From: Adenophora triphylla var. japonica
Lineage: Eukaryota; Streptophyta; Magnoliopsida; Asterales; Campanulaceae
Direction: 5' to 3'
NCBI GenBank assembly: GCA_022495995.1
Contig: JAFEMH010000523.1
Location: 62,001-126,000 of the forward strand
Length of the DNA: 64,000 nt
The notes beneath the pieces are model-generated. The model was not told the origin of the DNA. It was given only the letters and a program-made list of their open reading frames with translations, and did not search any database. Shown here piece after piece: positions 11,885-23,414 of this stretch. A program made the translations under genes and the position numbers. Numbering within the stretch: the first letter of the stretch is position 1; each line of letters starts with the position of its first letter.

Positions 11885-12500
11885 TTTGTCATTTATATAC
11901 TTTCATATTTGTTTAAATTTTCTAACATTTTTATGTACCTTTTTGTGAAAAAAATCAGTAATAAAAAAAGACTAAAATATTAATTTCTAGTCAATAAAAA
12001 AAAGGGTAGTCTGTCACTCTTTTCTTTTATATACTTTCATTTGTTTAGTTTTTTTCTATCTTTTTTATATTATTTTTTGTAAAAATATTCAGTAATAAAA
12101 AAATCTAAAATATTATTTCCTAGTCAATAAAAAAATTAAATAAAAATTAAAGGGTAGTTTGTTCCTCTATTCTTCTATACACTTTCGTCTGTTTAGTTTT
12201 TTTCTATTTTTTATATTAGTTTTTGTAAAAAAAAAAAACAGTATTAAAAAAAGTCTAAAATATCATTTTATAGTCAATAAAAAAAATTAAAAAAAATTAA
12301 AGGGTGGTCCGTCTCTTTATTCTTTTATATACTTTCATTTGTTTAGTTTTTTTTCTATTACTTTTTGTAAAAAAAGTCAGTAATAAAAAAGTCTAAAATA
12401 TTTTTTCCTAGTCATTAAAAAAAATAAAATTTAAAGGGTAGTCCGTCCCTATTTTCTTTTATATAATTTCATTTATGTAGTTTTTTTCTATTTTTTTTTT
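11885..12500. repeat. Tandem array, ~140-bp unit, about 4-5 copies
   Basis: Copies start near 11885, 12008, 12155, 12307 and 12440. Each contains a Pyr-rich TATACTTTCATTTGTTTAGT stretch, a TTTTTGTAAAAA spacer, then AGTAATAAAAAA and TAGTCAATAAAAAA, and ends in TTAAAGGGTAGTC. Homopolymer lengths vary between copies. It is non-coding and follows directly on the TTTAGGG-like tract. Confidence 0.8.
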
Positions 12501-12589
12501 TTATATAGGATGGTTTATTGGCAAACGTTGCCGTCTAGTTGTGTTCAATGCCAGATTTTGAGCTACACTAGAATTAAACATAAACCAAG

Positions 12590-12696
12590 TACGACCTTTG
12601 TCTCAATTTTTTTTTAAAAACTACGAATTTATTCTTAAAAAATTTAATCAAGAACAAAATTCATTTTTTTTAATCATAATGGGACTTGAGGGAGTA
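12590..12696. mobile_element. Short decayed MITE-like remnant
   Basis: A left end resembling CCTTTGTCTCAATTTTT and a right end AATGGGACTTGAGGGAGTA look like eroded Stowaway termini about 105 bp apart. The interior is lost. Confidence 0.3.
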
Positions 12697-12796
12697 ATTG
12701 TTATTTAGATCTTTGATTTTTTTATAGCAGGCTGCTTGTGGTCATAATTTCAAGGTTCAAGTTCAAGTTGATGAATAAGATGTATCATATGAACTT

Positions 12797-12822
12797 GGGG
12801 AGGGGAGGGGAGGGGGGGGGGG
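12797..12822 (+). repeat. G-run with quadruplex potential
   Basis: Three GGGGA units followed by an unbroken run of about eleven G. Four or more G-tracts in 26 bp meet the usual G-quadruplex pattern on the plus strand. No gene context is apparent; 12823-13778 holds no gene I can support. Confidence 0.6.
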
Positions 12823-13778
12823 TCAATTTTATAAGACCTACTCCACTAATTCATCATAAAGACAAGTTAATAGTTGTCACAAAGGTGAAGTATATACATG
12901 AGATTCCTATATGTATGGGTTTAATCATGTTTTGCTTTATGTTATACACCACATTATTAGGCTTATTTGCTGCCCCACTAGGTTAATGTGTGAAAGCTAT
13001 TCTACCATCTTTTTTATATTTTAATATAATAGAGGGACAACCTAGTACATTACTCACTCATCTCATTAAAAATAATAATCAATAGACTTGTATTAAAATT
13101 ACTTTAAATTTATTTCTGATTTGAAATGGAACATTTATTTTGAAATAAAATAGAAAACTGTGACATTTATTATGATCAAAAGTTATATTCTGATCATTTT
13201 GAAATTTTATTTTATTTTCTATTTTGAGAAGTTTGTATGAAGCTCCAAGGGACAAAAGGTTAGTCTTACTAATTACCTTCTAGTCGAAAATAATTGTCAT
13301 TTTTTGACAAAATTTTTGGTAAAAAATAAGTGTCGTTTTATAGTAAAAATATTAAAATTCCTATTTTACTCATACATTAAAATTTATTTAATTGGTTTGC
13401 TGAATAAATAATGCAGGAAAGATATAAATTTGATAGTTTCATCTTTAATTTGTAATAATAATTGTCTTTACAAAAAACTTGTAAAAATTGAAAAGCGACA
13501 ACGGATCTTTACTTCGTTGTCTCAAAAATGATCTTTCCACTTTTTTAGTCATTAATACGAACAAACTTTGAGCAATAATTTGAGATTGATATAATTATTC
13601 AATTGAAAATTTGAAATTTGTTATTAATATTATTGTTGACTAAGTATCAGTAACAAGTTTAGATTTTCATTTGGATTAAATCAACTTAAAATTATAGGGA
13701 AATTACCTAGTTCCTTCATTCCAAGTCAAAATACAAATTAAGACAATGATTTTGAAATTTAGCCAGCTAATCTGACAT

Positions 13779-13923
13779 CATAATCAAAATTCCACCTATT
13801 ACTTCGCCGCCCAAACTACCCCTTAGCTAAAAATATAAAATTATCCTCTCTCTCTCTCTCATAATCAAAATTCCACCTATTACTTCGCCGCCCAAACTAC
13901 CCCTTAGCTAAAAATATAAAATT

Positions 13924-13998
<75 letters not shown>
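13779..13998. repeat. 81-bp duplication ending in a CT microsatellite
   Basis: An 81-bp block from CATAATCAAAATTCCACC to ATTATCCTCTCT occurs twice in tandem (13779-13859, 13860-13940). The first copy ends in about 9 CT units, the second in about 36 (13926-13998). The duplication could have arisen by slippage or unequal exchange at the microsatellite. Confidence 0.9.
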
Positions 13999-14000
<2 letters not shown>

Positions 14001-14110
14001 CACCCCTTCCGGCGACCCTTTCCCTTCCCCTTCGGTGACCATTCCCTTCCCTCCGGCAACCCTTTCCTTTCCAACTCCAGTGACCCTCTCTTTCCCACCT
14101 CCGGCGAAAC

Positions 14111-14458
14111 CTAATCATAAGTCGTAATGATTATCTTCATGTTGACAAATTGAAATCCTGCAACTCATTGAGATTTTCTGTGAATATATTTGTTATGAAT
14201 AATGGAGATTTTGATGGAAGTCATGTTGTGATGTTGTTTTCGAGAGTGCCTGGTTTTTTTAAAGGTGCACCTGAGAAACAGCTGACCGAGTTTGATCGTG
14301 CGGATACTTTTGCGTACAGATTTACTGAAACAAGCATATTAGTGGATCCGTGTAAAGATCTTAGCATTGTGGATGAGGTCGGAACAAGAATTTTGCCTTT
14401 GGGTGATCATACTTTAGTTTTAGAATATTTAGAGCATATTATTTCGATTGGCTTGTGA
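14111..14458 (+). pseudogene. Fragment of a GH3 beta-D-xylosidase-like gene (C-terminal fibronectin-III-like domain)
   Basis: An open stretch from about 14111 to TGA at 14456-14458 translates to the last ~115 residues of plant glycoside hydrolase family 3 beta-xylosidase/arabinofuranosidase proteins (BXL group). Recognisable blocks are YLHVDKLKSC, GSHVVMLFSRVP, FKGAPEKQL, the TETSILVDPC segment and RILPLGDH, and the end HIISIGL falls where the family ends. Full-length proteins are about 770 residues, secreted to the cell wall, with the catalytic Asp in the N-terminal TIM barrel; all of that is missing here. There is no ATG in frame at the start. An AATAAA-like signal (GCAAATAAAG) lies near 14540. 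The preceding CT microsatellite and duplication mark the break. It is best read as a gene fragment, perhaps moved by a transposon or left by deletion. Confidence 0.8.
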
Positions 14459-14734
14459 TAATTCTGCAAATGGAAAACTGTAAGTGATTGCTTTTCATTT
14501 AACATGTAATTCTTCAAATGATGATGTAATATTCTTGGTGCAAATAAAGTGAAATGGATTTCATTGAATCAAACAGAGCATTTTCAAGGACTATTCGCTT
14601 GTGTCAATTGGATTTGTTGTTGGATAGGTTTCAAAGGTGGATGCTTTTGAAACATGAGATTCGAGTCGTGCGGATTGGATTTGTTGTATCTATTATGTTG
14701 ATGATGTGCTTATCAAATATTTCAAATAAAACAA

Positions 14735-14940
14735 CTATGAACTTAAATAAAAACAACTGTGAACTTATCAAATATGTCAAATAATTTCATAAAGTAGCAA
14801 AAATATAGACCATAAAAGACTAAAAACAATTGTGAACTTAACTAAAAACAACTGTAAATTAATAAATATGTCAAATAATCTCATAAAATTGCAAAAAAAT
14901 AAATAAAGGCCATAAAATACTAAAAACAACTGTGAACCTA
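14735..14940. repeat. Diverged tandem repeat, ~115-bp unit
   Basis: The phrases AAAAACAACTGTGAACTTA, AATATGTCAAATAAT and CATAAAA-TAGCAAAAA recur in the same order about 115 bp apart, giving nearly two copies. Confidence 0.6.
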
Positions 14941-15866
14941 ATCTATATTACAATAGGCAATGGAAGTAACCGCCAAGACAAAGAACGATCGAGATTGAAT
15001 TTTAAAATATTTATCCAACGATCAGAATTTCCCCCCTCCCCAACCGTGTTATAACTTCCCAATCCCACTAACAACAGTTAGTTACCATCAGTTAACGAAA
15101 AGGTAAAGAGAACCCCTCCCCATGGACGTGTGTTTTAATTCTCAATGGGTTTCATGTGATGCATAATATTATGTAACAAAATTAAACACAACAACACACA
15201 CACACACACAATTAATAATATAGAGAGTGATCTGAGAGATGAAGAATCACTCGGTGTCAATTGACGACATGTTGATCTATCTTTCTAATCCCTCCCTTTT
15301 TTCTTCTTTGTTTTCTCCCTATGGACGGAGAGGGGATTTCAGACTTGATCTCGATGGTGGGGGTGGGGACGATGGTAGGTGGGAGTGGGTAATGAGGCGG
15401 TGTTTGTCACGAGGAGGAGGACAAAGAAAGGATGAAACGTCAATTGCTGCTGTAATATAGATATAGAGTTAATGAATGAAAGATTTGCAAAGGTCCTGTT
15501 GGAGAAGATATGTCAGGTGGTGGAAAGGGAGTTTCATCGACTTTGGCTTTGTCTTTGTCGAATGTCATCACAAATATTATCGGTAATATTGATTATTCAT
15601 TTGGTTGAAATATGTCTTGATCATGTTTGAATATAATGCAGCTTCACATGTGATTTTTAAAATGTTATGGTATACAACACATTAACTCAATAGTTATTCT
15701 AATTATATTCATCTCCAATGTGATTAAGATTTTTCAGGGACTACATTTTCGAGGAGGTGATCCTTGAACTCATCAACTATGTTCCTTCATTGATGATAAT
15801 ATTGACCCCCATTAAAGAAAATTTGAATATTTTCATATAAGTCTCTGGATGTATCAAACGTATATT
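14941..15866. other. Flanking DNA left of the retrotransposon block
   Basis: Contains a short (CA)n run near 15193-15210 and a 73-codon frame at 15239-15460 with no recognisable domain. The last bases before the LTR are ATATT. Confidence 0.4.
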
Positions 15867-17731
15867 TGTAAGTACTCCAATTTGAGTTGTTAGCATTTTC
15901 GTTAGAAAATTAACGGAAATTTTAACATTCCTAACATTTCTAACATTTCTAACATTTCTAACATTTCTAACCAACCAAGGGTAGATTAGGGTTTGCCATT
16001 TAAAGATAAACCAAGAAAAGAATCTCAAAAAGCAAAAGAAATTGAAAAAATCCGAATTGGGCAAGTTGAAAAACATAAACTGCTGTATTTTTGAATTTTA
16101 TTCTTCCTGTTCAAAGCCTGGAGCAGCATTTAATGCACCAGGCACGTTTACAATACCCTCCGCGCGGATCCTATTGACATTTCCAGAGGCCTATAAATTT
16201 AACCCTCCTCTCTCAGTTTACACAACACAATTGGCTCATAGAAGCTGTATTCTGGCGAAAAATAGGGAGAAAACAGTGGGAATTCACTAGAATTGCCACC
16301 ATTTTCTCTTCAATCTTTCCCAAACCCCACTCACTCAAAGTACTTTCAAAACACTCTCATACATACATCAATCCAAGCTCAAATCACCCCTTAGGAGGAG
16401 GATTAGAGAGAAAACATAAAGGACTTAAGTGTTATCTACTTGTTTTCTCTTTGACCAACTCCATCATCAAACCCTAAACACATTCAAGCCTTGAATCCAC
16501 CCAAACACAAATCCAAACACCAAATCTTGATACTCCTCAAGTCAAACACCAAATCTTGATACTCCTCAAGTCAAATTCCAAGCCTAGGAAGATAGGGTGT
16601 CACCATTGGTAAAGCCCTCCTTCTCTAAACCCTAAAACTTCCTTTTAACTTCTTGTTCATCTTACTTTGATTTACTTTATGTCTAGTTTAACTTAAATCT
16701 TGACCTAAGATGGTCATCTTGAAGTTCATCTTCATGAATGACCATCTCAAATGGTCCACATTTTAAATCTCTAGTTGATTTTTCTCTTTAATTTCATCTC
16801 TACAAAATTCCCCTTCCCAAGCAAATGAAATGCTTAAGTCCTAATGTACCCCAAGGATGGTTTGATATAGTTGATTCACCACTAAAATGTCAAGTGATCA
16901 CTAATCAAAACCTAGGGAAATGGGGACAAGCATGGATGCCAAACCCCCTTTAAAATCATGTTTTCCTTTTTGAGAAGTTGCTGTCTAGTAGCAATTTTCT
17001 AAGACCTCAGTCCATGGTCTAATTTTTTGGACATAGATAAACTTGGAATTTGGTGTTCACTACAAAACACTTTTTGTAGCCAACATCCAGATATTTCCAG
17101 ACATATTTTTAATTTATTTTTTACGTGAGTAAAACTCCCTCTTTCAAATTTTCTTTTAAAGGTCAGTTCATCAGTCTCTGGAAATCCAGATTTCATATCT
17201 GAGATTTCCAGAAGATTTTGGTCCCTCAAATCATCTCCAAAATGGGAAGTTCTTTAATAGAAACCTTATTTAAGGTGTTTTGAACATTTTTCATTCTCGT
17301 ACTTTTCCCAGATTCTGGAGTTTTTAAGCCCTAAAGTCCATTTCAAAATCAAGTGTCCACTGTCTTTTTCATTCTGGCAGAAATGGTTTTCAACTTCCAA
17401 AAACCTTTTGAGTACCAAATCTCAACCCAAAAATCACACCAAAAATCATGGGATCTGTCCAAAGTCTAATAAAGAATTCCCAATTTTTACTTTCCTCAGT
17501 TTCAACTTATTTTGGCCAAAGTAACACACACACACACACACACAAACAAATGGTTTTTAGCTTGGAAGACTCGTTTTACGAGGCATTCCGGGTGCACACT
17601 AACGTCCTTCCCGGCGTGTAACGTGACCTCCGAACCCAAATCTCTGATCTCGGGCATTTTTCAAAGTTTTGGCCCTCAAAATAAAAATGGTGTGGCGACT
17701 CCGTTTGATTTCAAAAATCGGGTACATCACA
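15867..17731 (+). repeat. 5' LTR, outer Tat/Ogre-type element (left copy)
   Basis: 1,865 bp, TG...CA ends (TGTAAGTACTCC to GGGTACATCACA), followed directly by the PBS. It contains a 10-bp minisatellite of TTTCTAACA units (15925-15980), the palindrome TCCGCGCGGA at 16159-16168, a TATA box (CTATAAAT) at 16191-16198 and a CA microsatellite (17524-17543). It is closely similar to the LTR at 54716-56619 and more distantly, in inverted orientation, to 20876-22614 and 37797-39553. Confidence 0.9.
16159..16198 (+). promoter_or_regulatory. LTR core promoter: TCCGCGCGGA palindrome plus TATA box
   Basis: The 10-bp palindrome TCCGCGCGGA (16159-16168) is followed after exactly 22 bp by CTATAAAT (16191-16198). 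The same pair with the same 22-bp spacing occurs in the other three Tat LTRs of the window. It marks the U3/R region and probably the start of the genomic transcript about 30 bp further on. Confidence 0.7.
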
Positions 17732-17732
17732 G

Positions 17733-17750
17733 TGGCGACTCCGCTGGGGA
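17733..17750 (+). other. Primer binding site
   Basis: TGGCGACTCCGCTGGGGA one base after the LTR end. The complement ends in CGCCA, as expected for a tRNA 3' end. From memory, this PBS is the one seen in Tat/Ogre-lineage elements and assigned to tRNA-Arg; the tRNA identity was not checked. Confidence 0.8.
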
Positions 17751-19165
17751 ATAAATAAGCTTTTTCTAAAAAAAAAAAAATGATATTTGGTATATTGGTG
17801 GAAACCATTAAACTTCCCGTTATCGCCTCCTAACACGAGTCGGGGATAAATTGTGGTTTAACAATCCCACGTACCGGTATCATTGTTTTCAAAAAAAAAA
17901 AAAAACTTTTGAGGGTCAAGCTTCCGTCCCGGCTTTAAAAATCATTTGTTGTGTGTGTTGATTTTTGCACATTTTCGTGTTGTTTTGGCCGCCTCGGAAA
18001 AAGTCAAAATTTTGACTGTCGGAATCATGTCCCTAACTGTCGGAATTTTTGTACTTATGTGCTCATTTCAAAAAAAAAAAATCAAAAAAAAAATATCAGA
18101 AAAAAAAAATCATGCATCATTCTTTTTAAGACACATGAAAAATTTCTATTTTACTCAGAAAAAGAAGATAGACTGCTTGCACACTACGCGCACGTGACCT
18201 TACACTGCACACTACGTCCCTAACCCGGGGAAATCCTTGTCGCGGCCCGTTTGGTCTTATTACGCCTCTCGGTGCAAGCACAGGACTACCCAAACATCTC
18301 ATGGAGCCTCGTGTCGACCATGCACTTGTCCGTGACACACTTTGTCCGAGACCCGGTTGGTTTTTAGTCTGGTCTGTGTCATGCCCTGTCCGTGTATAGA
18401 CCTTTCCTTTCAAGCCTTTGTCGGCATACCGACTCAATATCTTTCGGGGACCCTAATCAGTCGAAGTCATGCCGGTTTTCCGCCGCAGACTTTGACCAAG
18501 ATATTGACCGGCGCCTGGACTTCGGCTCTGACTGGCACAAATTATACACTGACTCCCAGCATAACACTGAGTCATCAAGGATTAATGATTATTACATGCC
18601 TAATTACGGCCTAATTGACGACAAGTCAAGATCAATCGTGGACATTTATCAGTCCAAATCATGCCGACTTTTTGTCGAGCCCTCGGACATGATCTTGACT
18701 TTGACGTCAGCTTTGTCCGTAATTTACATCGAATGCTCGTTAAGACTCGATTACCCACCAGACTTTTAGGATCGTTTTCATTTTCGGTCGCTGGGACCCG
18801 CTTGCCCTATAGGACCCTCGCCGGGGGCTGTCCACCCTGGGAGGTCGAAATACAGGTGGAATACGAGGGGCTTATAGACGTAGTGACGGGGCCCACTGAT
18901 TCAGGAATCAGAATAGTTTGCGAAAAAGAAGAGCAATCTTTTCCAAACATGTTTTAAGTAAACGTGAACAAATAACTGCATGTTGCATGAGCCCAAAGCC
19001 CAAACACTTACCCTCCTTCAATTCCCAGACATCTGATCCCTCGTGCCTTTTCCCCCGCAGCTCCTCACAAAGGTTGGTTCCGGACACCGGGTCACCGTTT
19101 GATCAGTTGGGAAGAGTCAAGCGCATCGTCAGCTTCGCCGTTTATTCCGACTCCGGGTTTCGTGA
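17751..19165 (+). other. 5' leader of the outer element
   Basis: About 1.4 kb between PBS and gag, with A-runs near 17770, 17890 and 18070 and a more GC-rich part from 18180 onward. It aligns by eye with the inverted leader of the reverse element (36340-37777), sharing for example GTCGGGGATAAATTGTGG. Only short frames occur; no ORF1-type protein of the kind reported upstream of gag in some Ogre elements could be recognised. Confidence 0.6.
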
Positions 19166-20875
19166 ATGTCTGCATCGGCGGTAATGATGGGGACAACGTC
19201 ACTCCGCCTCACGGGACTCCTCAAACAGACCGCAATGGAATCGCTTAGCCGAACAGATGAGAGTGCGACAGAAGCACACAACGGCCTTATGGAGGCTATC
19301 AAAAGCCATGGATTGGCCGCCAGTCTCAACCCAGATGGCACCTTCACTGTGGAAGAAGAGGAAGACCTCAATCCCGCTCTTGGTTAACCCGACTACTCCA
19401 GGATGCCACCACCGGCCTCCCACGGTACTACCACCAGAGCCCATGCTCCTCGATCTCTAGGTCAGCCGGCTCCCCAACTGCAGACCACTGGATCCATGCA
19501 GCCTGACCACACAAATCAGTTCACAGTTCCTCAGTGGGGACAAAGTCAGTACAAAATGCCTTCCCATGGTTGGGGATACCCCGGAATGCCGCAGCTAATT
19601 GGGATCCCGCCTCAGTTTGGAACTGATCAATCCGGGCCTTCGCAGCAACAGTTCAAAGGGCCACAACAACAGTTCGGCATGCCTCAATAGCCGTCAGGAG
19701 CCCCTCCTCAGAATGATGCTAGCTCAGCTGCTCCTCTCACAGCTTTCACCAATCCATTTCTCACTCAGGGTTCGATGGGTTGCCAAACCTCCATCCCAGT
19801 TTCATCAGAATCACCAGGACCGCAGTACCCCCCGGGTTATACACCATCGCCTCAACCAGCCATGCATTTCAACAAATAGTGGACAAAGAAACGCACCTAA
19901 GCCTACTTATGGGCCCCACTCTGGAAATCCAAGTTATCCGGCTACAGCAGGACTACCTCCACCCACTTTGCCGGTTGAAAACCCACAGCAAGCCTCAAGG
20001 TTCTATCCTTTTACTCAGGGTCCTATTCATGCTCCCCAGGGTAACTCAGCCCAAGGACAGGTTTTCACCTACGTCCCCGGATCGGCCGTTCCCTCCACCA
20101 GTCTGCCTCCAGTGGTAACCCCCCCTCTCCGGTTCAAATGCCACGGCTCCACCACAAGACCCTATCCGGCTCGGTTCATGGAAGCAAGACAAGGAAATGA
20201 AAGCGCAGATCGCCGAGCCGATCGCCAAGAAGTCCGCTCTCCGGCCTCTGCACCCGGACTCCATTGTTCCCCCGCCCCACAAATTCGTTATGCCGAATCT
20301 GACCTCTTTGATGGTACCGCATGCCCGAAACCCATTTGGACACATATACCTTGGCGATGAAGGCCAAAGGATGTACCAATCGGCGGTTGGTGACTATTTC
20401 GATCTATCTTTGAAATCCAAAGGCCCTAAAATGGTTCTTTCGTTTGAAACCTCGAAGCCGTAACTACGTGGGACCATTACCAATGCCTTCACGTAAAAGT
20501 ACAAGGCCAACTTGGAATGGGAAACAAATAGAGTTGATCTGCAGACAACAGTGCAACGTCCCGACGAGAATGTTGGGGACTTCTACAAGCGGTGGAATCT
20601 GAAACTCAGTGAAATGGCCATTCCTCCCTCTAACGAGGAGCAGTTAGACATCTTCCAGTCATGCTTGAAGCCGCATTTGAGAGCTTCCCTCAGTCACTTC
20701 CCCTACGCTGACTTGCGTGCAATGGTTAATTCCGGGGCTAAGTTTGAAAAGGCTTACAATCAGCAGTCGACTGCTGCATCTGCCTACAGATATCGGGCTC
20801 CTCCCTCCAACACTGCTCTTGCTCCCGCTAAAGGCAAAGAGACGATCAGCTACGCGGGACAGGACTGTAACAATG
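19166..20875 (+). pseudogene. Broken gag of the outer Tat/Ogre-type element (left copy)
   Basis: Gag is spread over several frames. At 19166-19387 it carries NGLMEAIKSHG and NPDGTFTVEEEE; at 19403-19690 a Pro/Gln/Gly-rich segment (GWGYPGMPQLIGIPPQ); at 20197-20463 the start of the capsid region (KFVMPNL, DLSLKSKG); and at 20512-20880 the retrotransposon gag domain (NVGDFYKRWNLKLSEMAIPP, LDIFQSCLKPHLRASL, FEKAYNQQ). Frame changes and a stop near 19387 separate them, so no complete Gag can be made. The homologous gag of the reverse element and the right outer copy confirm the assignment. It ends abruptly at the LTR of the reverse element (20876), after the SYAGQDCNN segment. Confidence 0.8.
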
Positions 20876-22614
20876 TGTGATGATGTGTATCCGAAAATTT
20901 TCCCATTTTTTGTTTAAAAGAAAATCAATGAAAACGGAGTCGCCACGCCATTTTAATTTTGAGGGCCAAAACTTTGAAAAAAGCCCGAGATCTGAGATTT
21001 AGGTTCGGAGGTCATGTTACGCGTCGGGAAGGACGTTAGTGTGCACCCGACGCGCATCGTAAAACGAGTCTTCCAAGCTGAAAATCATTTGTGTGTGTGT
21101 GTGTGCGTGTTTTGGCCAAAATAAGTTGAAACTCAGAAAAGTAAAAATTGGGATATCTTTTTAAGACTTTAAACTGATCCCATGATTTTTTGGAAGATTT
21201 TAGGATTGAGATTTGGTACTCAAAAGACCTTTTGAAATTGAGAGCCATTTCTGCCAGAATGAAAAAGGCAGTGGACCTTTGATTTTGAAAGGGATTCAAG
21301 GGTCTTAAAACTTCATAATCTGGATAAACTCAGAGAATGAAAGTTGTTCTAGACACCTTAAATAAAGTTTGTGCGAAGGAATTTTCCATTTTGGAGAAGA
21401 TTTGAGGGGTCAAAACCTTCTGGAAACCTCAGATATGAGATCTGGATTCCCAGAAGCTGATGAACTAGTCTCTGAAAGAAAATTTGAAAAGAGGAGTTTT
21501 ACTCACCCAAAAAATAAAGTAAAAATATGTCTGGAAAGCTCTGGATGTTGGCTACAAAAAGTATTTTGTAGTCAACACCAAATTCCAAGTTCATCTGTGT
21601 CCAAAAATTAAGACCATGGACTGAGGTCTGAGAAAATTGCTACTGGACAGCAACTTCTCAAGAAAGAAAATATGATTTTAAGGGGGGGTTTTGCATCCAT
21701 GCTTGTCCCCATTTCCCTAGGTTTTGGTTAGTGATCACTAGACATTTTAGTGGTGAATCAACTATACCAAACCATCCTTGGGGTACATTAGGACTAAGCA
21801 CTTCATTTGCTTGGGAAGGGGAATTTTATCCTTTGAAATCAAGATTTTATGCTTGAAAATGGTTTTTAGGGTTTTGAAAATGAGTTTTCTTTGCAAGAAA
21901 GTAAGAAAGCTTAAAAATAATGTTGATCTTTGTAGAAGATCATCCATGGAGATGGTCTTCCATGGTGATCTTCTTAGATCTAGAGCAAGAAGATGAAAGA
22001 ACTACATTTTGTAGTTTGAAGATGCATGCATGGTTGAGATTTAGGGTTAGGAGGAGGAGGGTTTACCAATCTTCCTTGTGTTCTTGAGTGTTTGGCTTGA
22101 GTGTATGAGTGTTTAGGGCTTTAATATGAGAGTGAGTGGATGAGTATGAGTTGGGAAAGATTGGAGAGAAAATGGTGACAATTCAAGTGAATTCTCACTG
22201 TTTTCTCTCTATATTTCGCCAGAGGTTCGGTGCAAAATGTGTTCTTCCTTCTTATTTTTGTGACTGGAGGGCTCAATTTATAGCCCTCCTGAAAATGCAA
22301 ACTCATCCGCGCGGATGGATCCAGGCAGCGTGCCTTTGTTCATTAAATGCAGCTTCAGCTTTGGACAAGAAGAATATTTCTTTTTAAAATTCAAATTAAC
22401 AGCCAGTTTTTGTGTTTCCAGCCATTGCCATTTTTGGTTTTCTTCTTTTGTTTTGCTTTTTGAGATTCTTTTTAAGGTTTAACCTTAAATAACAATGCCC
22501 ATTTTACCCTCACTTTGTTAGAAAAGTTAGGATTGTTAGGAATTGTTAGAAATGTTATAACTTTCGTTAATTTTCTAACGAAAATTCTAACAAGCTCAAA
22601 TTGGAGCACTTACA
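20876..22614 (-). repeat. 3' LTR of the reverse Tat element
   Basis: About 1,739 bp. In the element's own direction it starts TGTAAGTGCTCC (at 22614) and ends near TGTGATG/CATCACA (20876). The TATA box (CTATAAAT on minus) is at 22276-22283 and TCCGCGCGGA at 22306-22315. It is nearly the same as the LTR at 37797-39553 except for the last ~80 bp (20876-20935), which differ strongly. Confidence 0.85.
22276..22315 (-). promoter_or_regulatory. LTR core promoter: TCCGCGCGGA palindrome plus TATA box
   Basis: On the minus strand TCCGCGCGGA (22315-22306) precedes CTATAAAT (22283-22276) by exactly 22 bp, the same design as in the three other Tat LTRs. Confidence 0.7.
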
Positions 22615-22960
22615 GTAGCCCCTCGGCGACGGCGCTTTCGAAGGAAGCGGGGTCGTCGATAAGAGTAAGGCTCCATATTTGGCAGGATGATCGAGTGATC
22701 GGGTGGCTGAACCTAGCGATAGGCTACCTACGTATCCCGAATGGGAATCAAGCCAGTCGTAGTTCGGGTCTTTGACCCTAGAGATGATGACGTTTTAGGT
22801 GCCTCGAACCTGATGAGCGAGTTCTGCAGTCGGCCGGAGAGAAACTCGCTGGGATAAGAGATGACCATTTTCGGTCGATGGCTATCCGCTCTGCTGGGGA
22901 TAGGAATGACCATTTTCGGTCTCTGGCGGGATGATTGCGATTTATCGCTTTCCTAGTGAT

Positions 22961-23180
22961 AGCGTCTTAGGTGCCTCAAACCTTGAAGATGGCGTTTTAG
23001 GTGCCTCGAACCTTGGAGATGGCGTTTTAGGTGCCTCGAACCTTGATGATGGCTTTTTCGGTGCCTCGGACCTTGATGATGATGGCGTTTTAGGTGCCTC
23101 GGACCTTGATGATGATGGTCTTTTAGGTGCCTTGGACCTTGATGATGGCGTTTTAGGTGCCTCGAACCTTGATTTGAAAT
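22961..23180. repeat. 30-bp minisatellite in the 3' region of the reverse element
   Basis: About seven copies of a 30-33-bp unit around TTTTAGGTGCCTCGAACCTT followed by GATGATGGCG. The inverted form (AAGGTTCGAGGCACCTAAGA) recurs at 53225-53340 in the outer element, matching the opposite orientation of the two elements. A frame through it gives repeated GASNLDDGVL, which I regard as accidental. Confidence 0.85.
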
Positions 23181-23414
23181 GGCCTTTCGGTGGACTTCGT
23201 CTGCTGCCGAAGGATAGGGTGACCGTTTTGGTCGAGGGGCTGGACCTAATGATAGGCTACCTACGTATCCCTAGTGGGAATCAAGCCCTTTCGTAGTTCG
23301 AGTACTACTCGAGATTCCGTTGGCTTTTGGGATTCCGTTAACTTTTTGCAGGGATTTCGTTAGCCTTCTGGGATTTCGTTAGCCTTTCTTTGAGGAAAAT
23401 CGGACGTATTCGTG

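Noticed and set aside
13897..14118. Arg/Glu-repeat frame on minus
   Set aside because: Produced by the CT microsatellite.
15239..15460. 73-codon frame starting MKNHSVSIDD
   Set aside because: Possible coding start but Gly-rich, short and without homology I can name; left out as a gene.
22931..23296. 121-codon frame with repeated GASNLDDG
   Set aside because: Again a 30-bp minisatellite product; no start context, and the related array at 53219 is not conserved as coding.
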